DNA of 44,764 bases from Candidatus Sphingomonas excrementigallinarum (GCA_019112965.1 DXIH01000009.1:1-44764), one strand, 5' to 3'. Counted from the first letter of the stretch, positions 7,893-16,875 are shown. Numbers and translations: made by a program. Notes: generated by a model not told the origin, from the sequence alone.

Positions 7893-9584
7893 TCAGGCGA
7901 TTCGGGTGGAGGCGGCGGCCGGGTCCCCGGCGTCGCTGGAAGCGGTGGCGCCCGCAAAGGCGGGGCGGGTGGGCACGACGGGATCGGGGCGACGCGGCGG
8001 TGCCTGTCGATCGCCGCCCATGCCCGACTGACCCATGCTAGACTGGCCCAGGTCGACCGCCGTCTGGCCCAGACGCATGCCCTTTTCCTCGGCCAGTCGC
8101 GCCAAGGTCGGCTGGGCGTCGGCGAGCAGGGACGCGGTCTGCGCCTGGTCGGCGGTGAAGTGGATATGCGTCGCGCCGTCCTCCTGGCGCAGGTTCACCG
8201 CGATGCCGCCCAGCGCATCGGGCGACAGCTGGATGCGGGTATCGGCGGTGGCCGCGTCCTCGCGCATCCGGTCGATGCGGTCGATCATCCCCTGCGGCCA
8301 ATGATGCTGCGTCATGTCGAGCGGGGCCTGCTCGGCCCCCGTGGTCGCCACGACCGGCGCGGCGGTCAGCGAATCGGCGCGGGTCAGCGTCGTCGGATCG
8401 ACCGACAGCGCGGCGTCGTCCTTGCGGCGATCGGTGGTGCGCGGGTCGAAGCTCTGTTCGCCGCGCATCGCGGCCCCGAAAAGCTGGATGGCGGGTGCGC
8501 TCTGGCCCGGCTGGAGGATCGGGGCAGGGGACTCGATCGGCAGCGGTGAGACGACGGGCGCGGAGGCGCCGTTCGCGGTGAAGCGGAGCGGCATGTCCGG
8601 CCGGGCGATGGCGGGGCGCTCGCCATCGGTCGTCAGGACGACCGGGGTCGCATCGACGGGAATGGCGGTCGGCGCGGCGTCGGCGCGAATCGCGAGCGGG
8701 ATGCCCGTCGTCACGTTTCGCACGGCTTGGCCGGGTATGGCGGGCGGAGCGTCGGCACCGGGCGAGACCGACGCGTTCGACACCGCGTCACGCGCGACTG
8801 CGGCGACCGGCATATCCCCCGGCGTTTCTGCCTGGGCGTTCAGCGTCGTATTGCGAAGGATTGCGGGCGCGATATCCCGTGCGATGGTCGGCGAGGCCGT
8901 GTTGCCCGGCATCAGGGGAACCGCCGCATTGGGGAGCGTCGCCGTCCGAACGCTCGCTGTCGACGGCGCCGCGATCGAAACGCTCGCCCCGGTGGTCAGG
9001 GAGGTCGTCGGCAGCGGCGAATCGAGCCGGATCTGGACCGGCGTCGTTTGATCGGTGTCGTCTGCCGCCGGAACCATCATGGTGGCGGGCACCGGCATCG
9101 CCCCCTTCAGGGGATCGAAAGCCACCGGCTTCGTCGTCGGATCGGACTCTGTAGAAGCCGCCAGGCCCATCGGCTTAGCGATTGCGGTAGGAGGGGCCTC
9201 GGGCAGGGTCGGCATTGCCGCGAGAAGGGTGGTGATCGGTGCGGGAGAAGTGCCCGACGCGGCGACCGGCGGCGCGACGGGTTCGGGCGGCGCCACCGGC
9301 AGGGTCGGGATCGCGAACGGCATCACCGGCAAGGCGGCGGCGTCGCTCGGCACGTCCTTGCCGTCCTTTTCGGTCGGGTTGCCGTCCTTGGCCGTGTCGC
9401 CGTCCGATTTGGGCTGGCCTTCACCGCTGCCCATGGCCTTCGCCTCGCCCATGCCGGGCATCAGCGCAAAGAGCATCGCGAAGGCGGAGGCCATCGGATC
9501 GCCCGCGCCAGCCCCGGTGCCCAAGCGGGCGGAGGCGGTGCCGGAGGGCGTGAGGGAGGAGATGGAGGACATGGAGGACATCAT
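7893..9584 (-). CDS. fliK: FliK, hook-length control protein
   Basis: Exported molecular ruler (563 aa) that measures hook length and triggers the FlhB specificity switch. As usual for FliK, most of the protein is a low-complexity, Pro/Ala/Thr-rich extended region. Only the last quarter is recognisable: the C-terminal domain with RIQLSPDALGGIAVNLRQ followed by THIHFTADQ and an LADAQPTLARLAEEKG helix. A Gly/Met/Gln-rich tail ends the protein. It begins with two adjacent Met codons, so the exact first residue is uncertain by one. The position between fliJ and fliL supports the call. Confidence 0.9.
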   Translation of the reverse strand: MMSSMSSISSLTPSGTASARLGTGAGAGDPMASAFAMLFALMPGMGEAKAMGSGEGQPKSDGDTAKDGNPTEKDGKDVPSDAAALPVMPFAIPTLPVAPPEPVAPPVAASGTSPAPITTLLAAMPTLPEAPPTAIAKPMGLAASTESDPTTKPVAFDPLKGAMPVPATMMVPAADDTDQTTPVQIRLDSPLPTTSLTTGASVSIAAPSTASVRTATLPNAAVPLMPGNTASPTIARDIAPAILRNTTLNAQAETPGDMPVAAVARDAVSNASVSPGADAPPAIPGQAVRNVTTGIPLAIRADAAPTAIPVDATPVVLTTDGERPAIARPDMPLRFTANGASAPVVSPLPIESPAPILQPGQSAPAIQLFGAAMRGEQSFDPRTTDRRKDDAALSVDPTTLTRADSLTAAPVVATTGAEQAPLDMTQHHWPQGMIDRIDRMREDAATADTRIQLSPDALGGIAVNLRQEDGATHIHFTADQAQTASLLADAQPTLARLAEEKGMRLGQTAVDLGQSSMGQSGMGGDRQAPPRRPDPVVPTRPAFAGATASSDAGDPAAASTRIA

Positions 9585-9594
9585 GACAGGTCTG

Positions 9595-10032
9595 TCAGCA
9601 AGGTTCGTGCCGATTGGTGCGTCGGCCGCCGCTGGCGGGCATATCCTCCAGCGCGCGCATCTCGGCGCGGATCGCGGCGATGCGCGCGCGGTCCATCAGC
9701 TTCTCGACGGCGGTCTGGTCGCGCTTGGCGGCCTTGGTCTGTTCGCCCGCCTGGGCGGCGCGCTGTTCGGCGACCTGGATACGCGCGGTCGCGGCATCGG
9801 CCGATTCGAGCAGCCGGTGGCGGAAATGCGCATTCGCCATCAGCGACGCGGCCGACGCCGTCACCGCCGGAGCGGGGGTCACCGCATCGATCAGCTGGCC
9901 GATACGCTGCGACAGCTGGTGTTCGGAGGCGACGCGTTCATGCGCACGCGCTTCGTCGGCCAGCGTCAGATTGAGTTGCAGCGTGCGGACCCGGTGAAGC
10001 CGGGACAGCATCGTCTGTTGCCGGGATGCCAT
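9595..10032 (-). CDS. fliJ: FliJ, export ATPase stalk protein
   Basis: Coiled-coil export protein (145 aa) that sits in the central pore of the FliI hexamer and contacts FlhA. The sequence is mostly charged alpha helix (LSRLHRVRTLQLNLTLADEARAHERVASEH, then a second helix rich in Ala, Arg and Gln), with no hydrophobic segment. The frame is open to 10104, but the ATG at 10032 gives the normal length of about 145 aa and leaves a short 25-base gap after fliI, so it is preferred. Sequence conservation in FliJ is weak; identity rests on helix pattern, size and position. Confidence 0.88.
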   Translation of the reverse strand: MASRQQTMLSRLHRVRTLQLNLTLADEARAHERVASEHQLSQRIGQLIDAVTPAPAVTASAASLMANAHFRHRLLESADAATARIQVAEQRAAQAGEQTKAAKRDQTAVEKLMDRARIAAIRAEMRALEDMPASGGRRTNRHEPC

Positions 10033-10057
10033 GTCTGTTTCCCCCCTTGGAAACGGA

Positions 10058-11395
10058 TCAGCCGCTCGGCTGACCGAAAATGCCCACCAGTTCCTCGACC
10101 GCATGGTCGAGCGGCACGACCTCGTCGGCGTCCTGCCGGATATATTCCATCACCGCCGGGTGGCAGGCGATGGCGGCGTCGATCGCCGGGTCCGCGCCCG
10201 AGCGATAGGCGCCCATCAGGACGAGATCGCGATTTTCCTCATAGGTCGCGAGATGACGGCGCAGCGTCCGCGCCGCCTGCGCGTGCGGACGGCCGACGAT
10301 ATCGGTCATCACGCGGCTGACCGAGGGGCCGATATCGATGGCGGGATAGACACCGCGCTCGGCCAGATGACGGTTGAGCACGATATGCCCGTCCAGGATC
10401 GACCGCGCCGAGTCGACGACCGGATCATTGCCATCGTCGCCGTCGGCCAGCACCGTATAAATGGCGGTGATCGATCCGGTGCCGTGCGCATCGGCGCCCG
10501 CCCGCTCGATCAGGTTGGGCAGCATCGCGATGGCCGAGGGCGGATAGCCGCGCGCGGAGGCGGGCTCGCCCAGCGCCAGCCCGATCTCGCGGCCCGCATG
10601 GGCGACGCGGGTCAGCGAGTCCATGATAAGCAGGACCTTCTTACCCTCGGCGCGGAACGCCTCGGCAATGGCGGTGGCGCGCAGCGCGCCGCGGATGCGC
10701 AGCACCGGCGAGTGGTTGGCGGGCACCGCGACCACGACCGAGCGGGCGCGTGCCGCGCCGGCGACCTTGGTTTCGAGGAAGTCGGCGACTTCGCGACTGC
10801 GCTCGCCGATCAGGCCGATGACGATGACGTCGGCGCGTGCCGCGCGGACCATCATGCCCAGCAGCACCGACTTGCCGACGCCCGAGCCCGCCATGATGCC
10901 GACGCGCTGGCCCTGGCCGATGGTGAGAAGCCCGTTGATCGCGCGCACGCCGACGTCCATCGGCTCGAGCACGCGGCCCCGGTCGAGCGGCGACTGCATC
11001 TTGCCCGCCAGCGGCCAGTGGTCGGCGCCGCGAATGGGGCCCAGGCCGTCGATCGGCTTGCCCGATCCGTCGACCACGCGGCCGAGCATCGCCGCCCCCA
11101 CTTCCGCCTCGCCCGGAGGGCCGAGCGGGCGTACCGGCGCACGGGGGAGCAGGGGGGCAGGGCCGCCCAGATTCATCATCAGCGTGCGGCCGTTTCGGAA
11201 CCCGATCACCTCGGCCTCGACGCAGTGGCTGCCCTTCTCACCGATCGCGCAGACCGTGCCGACCGGCAGCGACAGCCCGACCGCTTCCATGAGCAGGCCG
11301 TCATAGGAGGCCAGCCGACCCGCCACCGTCGCGCGCGGCGCGAAGTCCGCCTGGGCCATGGTTTCGAGATAATCGGTGGTGAAACGGTTCAGCAT
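10058..11395 (-). CDS. fliI: FliI, flagellar export ATPase
   Basis: Cytosolic hexameric ATPase (445 aa) of the flagellar type III secretion apparatus, related to the F1 beta subunit. The Walker A motif GSGVGKS is at 170-176 and Walker B VLLIMDS at 254-260. The conserved GLIGERSREV (about 194-203) and ARGYPPS segments are present. The frame extends far upstream in Arg/Gly-rich sequence, but the ATG at 11395 begins the recognisable N-terminal beta-barrel domain and overlaps the end of fliH by seven bases, fitting the coupling seen across this operon. Identification is firm. Confidence 0.96.
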   Translation of the reverse strand: MLNRFTTDYLETMAQADFAPRATVAGRLASYDGLLMEAVGLSLPVGTVCAIGEKGSHCVEAEVIGFRNGRTLMMNLGGPAPLLPRAPVRPLGPPGEAEVGAAMLGRVVDGSGKPIDGLGPIRGADHWPLAGKMQSPLDRGRVLEPMDVGVRAINGLLTIGQGQRVGIMAGSGVGKSVLLGMMVRAARADVIVIGLIGERSREVADFLETKVAGAARARSVVVAVPANHSPVLRIRGALRATAIAEAFRAEGKKVLLIMDSLTRVAHAGREIGLALGEPASARGYPPSAIAMLPNLIERAGADAHGTGSITAIYTVLADGDDGNDPVVDSARSILDGHIVLNRHLAERGVYPAIDIGPSVSRVMTDIVGRPHAQAARTLRRHLATYEENRDLVLMGAYRSGADPAIDAAIACHPAVMEYIRQDADEVVPLDHAVEELVGIFGQPSG

Positions 11396-12186
11396 TGCGG
11401 AACGGGAACCTTGTCGATCGCGGCGGCGAGCTGGTCGAGCCACAGCGAGGGGCCGTCCTCGACGATGGTCGAGGCGCTTTCGAGGACGAAGCCGCCGCGC
11501 TCCACATTCGGGTCGCCGACGGGGAAGACGGTCTGGGGCAGGCGTTCGGCCAGCATCGCCACATCGTCCGGGTGGACGCGCAGCATCGCGGCTTCCTTGG
11601 CATCGGACAGCAGGTCCATCGCCCCCTCGATCCGGCCAGCGAGCCGCTCGGCATCGACGCCGATCTCGCCCACCAGCTTGCCGACCAGCATCAGCACGGT
11701 CTGGCGCAGCTGTTCGGCCATCGCCTGGCGATCGATACGCGCGGACAGCGCCTCGGTGATCGAGGTGACCATCCGGCTGTCGCGGGCCTCGGCATCGGCC
11801 TGCGCCTGGAACTGGCGCTGGGCGGCGGCGAGCCCTTCGGCATAGCCCTCCGCATGGCCCGAGGCATGGGCGGCGGTGATCGGATCGACCGCCGGTTCGA
11901 CGGGATCCTCGCACGCGGCAAAGGGGTCCCAGCCCTGGGTCGGATCGTGATCGCGGCTGGCGGGATGGAAATGGCGCGGATGGCCGGGCGCGATATTGTC
12001 GGCCGCCGTCGCGCCCAGGCCGCCGGTCGGTGCCTGCGGACGGAACGAGATCGGCCCGGAGCCCAGATCGACGTGCAGGCCCGGCATGCCCGACGGCGCG
12101 AAGCCGCCCGGCGGAGCGAACGCCTGTTGCAAGGCGGCGGCGGCCGCATTCTGGCGGGCGGAGAAACCGGCGACGAAATCAGACAT
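11389..12186 (-). CDS. fliH: FliH, export ATPase regulator
   Basis: Regulator and anchor of FliI (265 aa), linking the ATPase to FliN in the C ring. The N-terminal 90 residues are Pro/Gly/His-rich and poorly conserved. A helix with Gly/Ala spacing (ASGHAEGYAEGLAAAQRQFQAQ) resembles the GxxxG repeat helix of FliH. The C-terminal domain has the family's LRVHPDDVAMLAERLP and the ERGGFVLESASTIVEDG segment, typical of FliH/HrpE. It overlaps fliG by eight bases and fliI by seven. Confidence 0.93.
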   Translation of the reverse strand: MSDFVAGFSARQNAAAAALQQAFAPPGGFAPSGMPGLHVDLGSGPISFRPQAPTGGLGATAADNIAPGHPRHFHPASRDHDPTQGWDPFAACEDPVEPAVDPITAAHASGHAEGYAEGLAAAQRQFQAQADAEARDSRMVTSITEALSARIDRQAMAEQLRQTVLMLVGKLVGEIGVDAERLAGRIEGAMDLLSDAKEAAMLRVHPDDVAMLAERLPQTVFPVGDPNVERGGFVLESASTIVEDGPSLWLDQLAAAIDKVPVPQC

Positions 12187-13192
12187 AATCGTCCTCGCCT
12201 CCGCCCATCATGATCGTGCCTTCCTTGGCCAGGTTGCGCGCCACGGTAATCATCGCCTTCTGCGCCTCCAGCACCTCGGACAACTTCATCGGGCCGCGCG
12301 ATTCGATCTCGTCGCGGATACCGGCCGCCGCACGCGCCGACATACAGCCCAGGAAGCGATCGCGGGCCGCCTCGTCCGCACCCTTGAGCGCGCGGGTGAG
12401 GATTTCGCCGTCGACGTTGCGGATGAGGGTGCCCAGATTCTTGTCGTCCATGTCGAGCAGGTTCTCGAAGATGAACAGCGCTTCCTCGATCTGCTTGGCG
12501 ACATCGCGATCGATCTTGAACAGCTTGGGCATGACCCGCTGTTCGGTCGCCTTGCGGGCGCTCGACAGGATCTTGGCCGCTTCGCGCGATCCGCCCATCG
12601 CCAGGCCCTGGCCGCCGCTGCCGCCTTCGCTCCAGCGCTTGAGCACGCCGTTCAGCGTGTCGATCGCCTGCGGCGTCACCGGGCCCAGCCGGGCGACACG
12701 GTGCAGGATGTCGGGCTGCATCGCCTCGGGCAGCAGCTCCAGCACCTTGCCCGCGACGGCGGGATCGCAATTGGCGATCAGGACCGCGCCGATCTGCGGA
12801 TGTTCCTTCTCGACGATCTTGGCGATGTCGACCGGGTCGAGCCAGCCGAGCATCTCGATCTCGCACTGCGCGTCGGCGGGCACGATGCGCGACAGCACGC
12901 TGCCGGCGCGTTCCGGCCCGAGCGCGCGGTTCATCAGATTCTCGACGATCGGCTTGGGCTGGAAGGCGATCGAGGCACGGGCGCGGGCGCAGCCGACGAA
13001 ATCGTCGAGCACGAAGCCGACATCCTGTTCGCTGACATCGGCGATCGAATACATCGCCTTGCCTAGTTCGCGGACCTCGTCGGGCTCCAGTTTCTGGAGG
13101 ATGGCGGCGGCTTCTTCCTCGCCGACCAGCATCATCAGGACGGCGGCGCGCTCGACCCCGGAATAGACGCGCCCCTCTTCTGCGGAGGCCAT
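12179..13192 (-). CDS. fliG: FliG, rotor switch protein
   Basis: Rotor protein (337 aa) that binds the FliF tail on one side and interacts with the MotA stator through charged residues in its C-terminal domain. Visible hallmarks are the N-terminal RAAVLMMLVGEEEAAAILQKL helix, the middle-domain EHPQ motif within VEKEHPQIGAVLI, and the C-terminal ILSSARKATEQRV and GPMKLSEVLEAQK segments. The length matches the family (about 330 aa). It starts one base into the end of fliF. It ends with an acidic EDDYV tail. Confidence 0.96.
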   Translation of the reverse strand: MASAEEGRVYSGVERAAVLMMLVGEEEAAAILQKLEPDEVRELGKAMYSIADVSEQDVGFVLDDFVGCARARASIAFQPKPIVENLMNRALGPERAGSVLSRIVPADAQCEIEMLGWLDPVDIAKIVEKEHPQIGAVLIANCDPAVAGKVLELLPEAMQPDILHRVARLGPVTPQAIDTLNGVLKRWSEGGSGGQGLAMGGSREAAKILSSARKATEQRVMPKLFKIDRDVAKQIEEALFIFENLLDMDDKNLGTLIRNVDGEILTRALKGADEAARDRFLGCMSARAAAGIRDEIESRGPMKLSEVLEAQKAMITVARNLAKEGTIMMGGGEDDYV

Positions 13193-15003
13193 TACTGCTG
13201 CGCCTCCGAACGGATCATGTCGCGGACGGCCAGCGCGGCGCGCGCCGGGTTGTCACGGGTGAAGCCGCGCACCTTGGTGATCCGTTCGTCGAAATTGTTG
13301 GTGTCCTCGATCTCGTCGAGCGTCACGGCGGGCGGCTGCTGGCCGATCATGCCGGGCATGGGCTGGCCGTCCGCGCCGACCCACACGGGCTGGCCATCGG
13401 CGCCGATGCGCACGGGCTGGCCGTTGGGGCCGATCACCGGCTGGCCGTCCGCGCCGAGCAGGACATTGCCCACGCCCGCGCCGTCGGCGGCACCCATGGG
13501 CAGCGCCTTGTCCGCGTCGGCCCCGTCCTTCTTCTTCGCCATCGCCTTGACCAGCGGACGCACGCCCAGCAGCAGGACGAGGAGCGCGATGACCAGCGCG
13601 GTCGCATTGCGGGCGACGATGGGCAGCCAGCTATTGTCATACCAGGCACGCTTGTCGTCGACACCCGCGTCGGCGAACTTGCGGCTGATGACGGTGACGT
13701 TGTCGTTGCGCTGCTGGTCGAAACCGACCGCCGACTTCACCAGGTCGGAAATCTGGTTGATCTCCATCTGGCTGCGCTTGCCGGTAGCGGGATCGCGTAG
13801 CAGGACCGCGACGGTCAGCCGCTTGATCGAACCCGGCGCGGCGCGGGTCACCGACACTTCCTTGTTCAGGTCATAGGCGCGCTGGAAGGCGTCGGACTGT
13901 TTTTCGGGGTTCACGCCCGGACCACCGGCGACCGGCTTGCCATCGGCGGGCGGCGCGCCGTTCGCACCATTCGCGGCCTGCGGCTGTTGCAGCGTGCTGG
14001 CGGGCGGCGGCGTGTTGGACAGCGCACCGGGAATGCCGCCGGGCGTGGTCGGGTCCTTCTGATTGCCGGTCCAGTTGCCGGTTTCGGCACGCAGCGCACC
14101 GTCCTTGTCATAGCGTTCGCGGGTCGCGCTGGTTTCGTCCAGATTGACCTCGGTCTGCACCTCGGCGGTGAAGTTGCCCGCGCCGACCAGCGGGGTCAGC
14201 AGCTGGATCAGCTGGGTGCGGTACTTCTCCTCCAGGCGGCGCTGGAACTCGATGCGACGATCGTCGCCGGTCGCGCCGTCCGCGCCCTTCTTGGACAGCA
14301 GGCCGCCCATCTGGTCGACGACGGTCACGTCCTCGGGCTTCATGCCCGGCACCGACGAGGCGACGAGGTTGACGATCGACTGGACCTGCGATTCCGACAG
14401 CGAGCGCCCGGCATTGAGCTTGAGCACCACCGAGGCCGAAGGCGAGGACTTGTCGCGGATGAAGGGCGAGGCATCGGGCGTGGCAAGGTGCACGCGCGCC
14501 TCGGCCACCGCGTCAATCTCCTCGATCGAGCGGGCGAGTTCGCTCTCGCGCGCCTGGCGAAGGCGTTCGCCCTCGACCGCGCGGCTGACGCCCATCGGCA
14601 ACTGGTCGAGGATCGCATAGCCGCCGGGCGCCTGTTTCGGCAGCCCCTGACCCGCCAGCAGCATCCGCGCCCTGGAGTAATCCTCCTCGTTCACGGTCAG
14701 CGCGCCGGTGCCGTCGTTGATCTTGCTCTTGATGTTCGCGGCCGACAGCGCGGTCGTGACCGCCTGCTTGTCCGCGTCCGACAGATTGTCGAACAGCGTC
14801 TTCTGCGGCGGGCTGGACAGCGCCATCCACGCCAGCGCGGCGGCGGCGATCAGTCCGATCAGCATCGCCATCGGCGCGGAACGGCGCACGGCGGGCTGCG
14901 CCATCACCGACTTGATCTGGCGAAGCGGGTTGGCGAACTTTTCCGGCAAGGGCGGCAGCGCCGGTGCGGGATTGGCGGATGCGGGGGTGAGGGCAGTGCT
15001 CAT
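13192..15003 (-). CDS. fliF: FliF, MS-ring protein
   Basis: MS-ring protein (603 aa) that forms the base of the motor in the inner membrane. Two membrane segments lie at about residues 45-63 and near the C-terminus (NATALVIALLVLLLGVRPLV). Between them are the ring-building domains, with LFDNLSDADKQAVTTAL, ARVHLATPDASPFIRD and the PGMKPEDVTVVDQMGGLL segment. The C-terminal cytosolic tail, which carries the FliG-binding end, contains four tandem repeats of an (I/V)G(A/P)(D/N)GQP unit before the acidic stretch. The stop overlaps the fliG start by one base, and fliE lies directly upstream. Confidence 0.96.
   Translation of the reverse strand: MSTALTPASANPAPALPPLPEKFANPLRQIKSVMAQPAVRRSAPMAMLIGLIAAAALAWMALSSPPQKTLFDNLSDADKQAVTTALSAANIKSKINDGTGALTVNEEDYSRARMLLAGQGLPKQAPGGYAILDQLPMGVSRAVEGERLRQARESELARSIEEIDAVAEARVHLATPDASPFIRDKSSPSASVVLKLNAGRSLSESQVQSIVNLVASSVPGMKPEDVTVVDQMGGLLSKKGADGATGDDRRIEFQRRLEEKYRTQLIQLLTPLVGAGNFTAEVQTEVNLDETSATRERYDKDGALRAETGNWTGNQKDPTTPGGIPGALSNTPPPASTLQQPQAANGANGAPPADGKPVAGGPGVNPEKQSDAFQRAYDLNKEVSVTRAAPGSIKRLTVAVLLRDPATGKRSQMEINQISDLVKSAVGFDQQRNDNVTVISRKFADAGVDDKRAWYDNSWLPIVARNATALVIALLVLLLGVRPLVKAMAKKKDGADADKALPMGAADGAGVGNVLLGADGQPVIGPNGQPVRIGADGQPVWVGADGQPMPGMIGQQPPAVTLDEIEDTNNFDERITKVRGFTRDNPARAALAVRDMIRSEAQQ
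13361..13458 (-). repeat. In-gene tandem repeat in the FliF cytosolic tail
   Basis: About four copies of a 24-27 base unit encode GADGQPV, GPNGQPV, GADGQPV and GADGQPM in the linker between the second membrane segment of FliF and its FliG-binding end. On the plus strand it appears as a recurring GGGCTGGCC(G/A)T core. Such repeats can change length by slippage. Confidence 0.85.
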
Positions 15004-15004
15004 C

Positions 15005-15376
15005 TTACACCGGCATGCTCATGATGTCCTTATAGGCGGACAGGAGTTTGTTACGGACTTGCAGGGTCGCCTCGAACCCGACCGATGCCTGCTGGCGGGC
15101 CATCATCACCTTGGCGATGTCGACCGTTTCGCCGCGTTCGTAGGATTCGGACAGGCGGGCGGCCTGCTGCTGGCCTTCGTTCACGCCCTTCAGCGCGGAT
15201 TCCAGCGTATCGGCAAAGCTGGTCGCAGCCGGGGCTTGGGTCTGGGCGGCCTGTGCCGCCTGGTTGGCACCGGCCTGGCTTGCCGCCTTGAGTGCCTGAT
15301 TGCGTTCCAGGATCTGGGCGCGAAGCGCCATCACCCGGTCGACGCTCATCGCACCGCCGACACCACCGACGCTCAT
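15005..15376 (-). CDS. fliE: FliE, MS ring-rod adaptor
   Basis: Small exported protein (123 aa) joining the MS ring to the proximal rod. The C-terminal half carries the family pattern: SFADTLESALKGVNEGQQQAARLSESYERGE, then VDIAKVMMARQQASVGFEATLQVRNKLLSAYKDIMSMPV. The N-terminal part is Ala/Gln-rich. The ATG at 15376 overlaps the flbD stop in an ATGA, which favours this start over an internal Met at residue 10. It ends two bases before fliF. Confidence 0.94.
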   Translation of the reverse strand: MSVGGVGGAMSVDRVMALRAQILERNQALKAASQAGANQAAQAAQTQAPAATSFADTLESALKGVNEGQQQAARLSESYERGETVDIAKVMMARQQASVGFEATLQVRNKLLSAYKDIMSMPV

Positions 15377-16656
15377 GCCATCACGGCCCGGCTAGAGGGT
15401 CGGATGATCTCTTCGCCCTGTTCGCGCGCCTTGGCGAGACGGTAGCGCAGAGTGCGCTCCGAAATGCCCAGGCGCTTGGCGGTCTCGACCCGGTTGCCGC
15501 CGCAGGCCGCCAGCATCTCGCGGATCGCGGCGAACTCGCTCATCTGCACGACCTTGCCCAGCGTCGCTTCGGCGGTGGTCACGGTCAGCGGCTCGTCGTC
15601 CAGGTCGTTGGCGATCATCGGACGGTCGAACACGATATGCTCGGGCTCGATCGTCGCGCCACCGGCAAAGAGCAGCGCGCGCTGGATGACGTTTTCCAGC
15701 TCGCGGACGTTGCCGGGCCAGTTGTGCTTGGCCAGCTTCTCGATCGCCGCCGCGCTCGGCCACGGAATGGCGGTGCGGCCTGCGGCGTGGCGCAGGATCA
15801 TCGTCGCGGCGAGCGCAGGGATATCCAGGCGACGCTCGGCCAGCGCCTTGGTGGTCAGCGGGAAGACCGAGAGGCGGTAGTACAAGTCGGCGCGGAACCG
15901 GCCCGCCGCCACTTCGGCCTGCAGGTCGCGATTGGCGCAGGCGATGACGCGGACGTCGACCGACTGCGGCATCGATGCGCCCAGCGGGATCACTTCACGC
16001 TCCTGCAGCACGCGGAGCAGCTTGGCCTGGAGCTGGAGCGGCATCTCGGCAATCTCGTCGAGGAGCAGCGTGCCGCCGTCCGCCGCGCGGAAGAAACCTT
16101 CGCCCGCCTGCGCCGCGCCGGTGAACGCGCCCTTCTGGTGACCGAAGAGCAGTGCCTCCAGCATCGATTCCGGCAGCGCGGCGCAGTTGATCGCCACGAA
16201 CGGCTTGTTGGCGCGCACCGATTGCGCATGGATGGCGCGGGCGACGACTTCCTTGCCGGTGCCGGTCGGGCCGTTGATGAGGACGGTGATGTCCGCCTGG
16301 GCGACGCGCTCGGCCAGCGTGAAGAGCGCCAGGCTCTCCGGGTCGGCGGCGGTCGGCATGGCGGAACCTGCCAGCAGCGCGCGGACGAAGCTGTTGCCCA
16401 CGCCCGACTCGGCGGCGGAATAGGTCACGGCGGCGGGGCGGCCGCCCATCGCCGGGGTGATCGCGGGGACCGGGCCGTCGGAGACGATGACGGTGCGCGC
16501 CGGATGTTCGATCACATCGCCCTCGGTGACGAGGAACAGGTCCCCGGCCTGGGGCACGGCGCCCTGCTCGGCAATGGCCATGCCCTGGGCCCGGAGCCCG
16601 GAGATCAGCGCATATTTCTGCTTAACGAGCGCAGCGGAGGGGTGAATCGACGACAT
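15373..16656 (-). CDS. flbD: FlbD-type sigma54-dependent flagellar activator
   Basis: Bacterial enhancer-binding protein (427 aa) that uses ATP hydrolysis to remodel sigma54-RNA polymerase. The AAA+ domain has Walker A GPTGTGKE at 129-136, the sigma54-contacting GAFTGA loop at 176-181 and Walker B GGTLLLDE at 194-201. A Fis-type helix-turn-helix (CGGNRVETAKRLGISERTLRYR) lies near the C-terminus. The first 100 residues show no clear receiver phosphorylation site, as in the divergent receiver of Caulobacter FlbD. The ATG at 16656 has AAAGGA upstream; the longer frame to 16839 is Arg-rich and rejected. It heads the fliE-fliP operon and overlaps fliE by four bases. FlbD is preferred to FleQ because of this context, but the name is an inference. 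Confidence 0.88.
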   Translation of the reverse strand: MSSIHPSAALVKQKYALISGLRAQGMAIAEQGAVPQAGDLFLVTEGDVIEHPARTVIVSDGPVPAITPAMGGRPAAVTYSAAESGVGNSFVRALLAGSAMPTAADPESLALFTLAERVAQADITVLINGPTGTGKEVVARAIHAQSVRANKPFVAINCAALPESMLEALLFGHQKGAFTGAAQAGEGFFRAADGGTLLLDEIAEMPLQLQAKLLRVLQEREVIPLGASMPQSVDVRVIACANRDLQAEVAAGRFRADLYYRLSVFPLTTKALAERRLDIPALAATMILRHAAGRTAIPWPSAAAIEKLAKHNWPGNVRELENVIQRALLFAGGATIEPEHIVFDRPMIANDLDDEPLTVTTAEATLGKVVQMSEFAAIREMLAACGGNRVETAKRLGISERTLRYRLAKAREQGEEIIRPSSRAVMA

Positions 16657-16699
16657 CTGACGTGGAGTCCTTTCGTGAGTCTCCAATGCCGCCTGTTTG

Positions 16700-16715
16700 G
16701 TAAAACCGTGGTTAA
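16700..16715 (-). promoter_or_regulatory. Possible CtrA-type box upstream of flbD
   Basis: On the minus strand the sequence reads TTAA, seven bases, TTTAC. This differs by one base from the alphaproteobacterial CtrA box TTAA-N7-TTAAC. It lies 44-59 bases upstream of the flbD ATG, a suitable place for promoter control. In Caulobacter, CtrA drives early flagellar operons; here the role is inferred only. Confidence 0.35.
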
Positions 16716-16800
16716 TGCGGCAACGCGAACGGCAAGTTTTTTCCGGGCGCGACGCGCGCCCATACGTATGCGGGCGACGCCCGGCCGCGCGCGCGACCGT

Positions 16801-16838
16801 TCCGGCAAAACCGGCAAGGCCACCGGCAAAAATTTGCA
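16801..16838. promoter_or_regulatory. Cluster of CCGGCAA boxes (candidate FlbD sites)
   Basis: Three direct copies of CCGGCAA(A) at 16802, 16811 and 16823, followed by TTTGC at 16833-16837. The cluster lies between flbD and fliC1, immediately upstream of the fliC1 sigma28 promoter. Similar clusters occur at 24539-24577 and 27093-27130, in each case upstream of sigma54 promoters. Binding by FlbD is inferred from this co-occurrence. Confidence 0.5.
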
Positions 16839-16848
16839 CGGAACCGGC

Positions 16849-16875
16849 TAAAGCCTGCCGGAAAGCGGCCGTTAC
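16849..16875 (+). promoter_or_regulatory. Sigma28 (FliA) promoter of the first flagellin gene
   Basis: TAAA at 16849-16852, a 15-base spacer, then GCCGTTAC at 16868-16875. It has the same form as the elements before fliD, the second flagellin gene and flgM. The predicted start lies near 16883, giving a leader of about 60 bases. Confidence 0.8.

Noticed and set aside
6179..8041. A 620-codon plus-strand open frame opposite fliM and fliL
   Set aside because: Composition is Arg/His/Gly-rich and it runs through several minus-strand genes with clear identity; it is a shadow frame. The same holds for 10031-11845 opposite fliI and fliH.
16823..16838. CCGGCAAAAATTTGCA upstream of fliC1 as a sigma54 promoter
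   Set aside because: The GG and GC are separated by nine bases instead of ten, and a well-formed FliA promoter lies just downstream.
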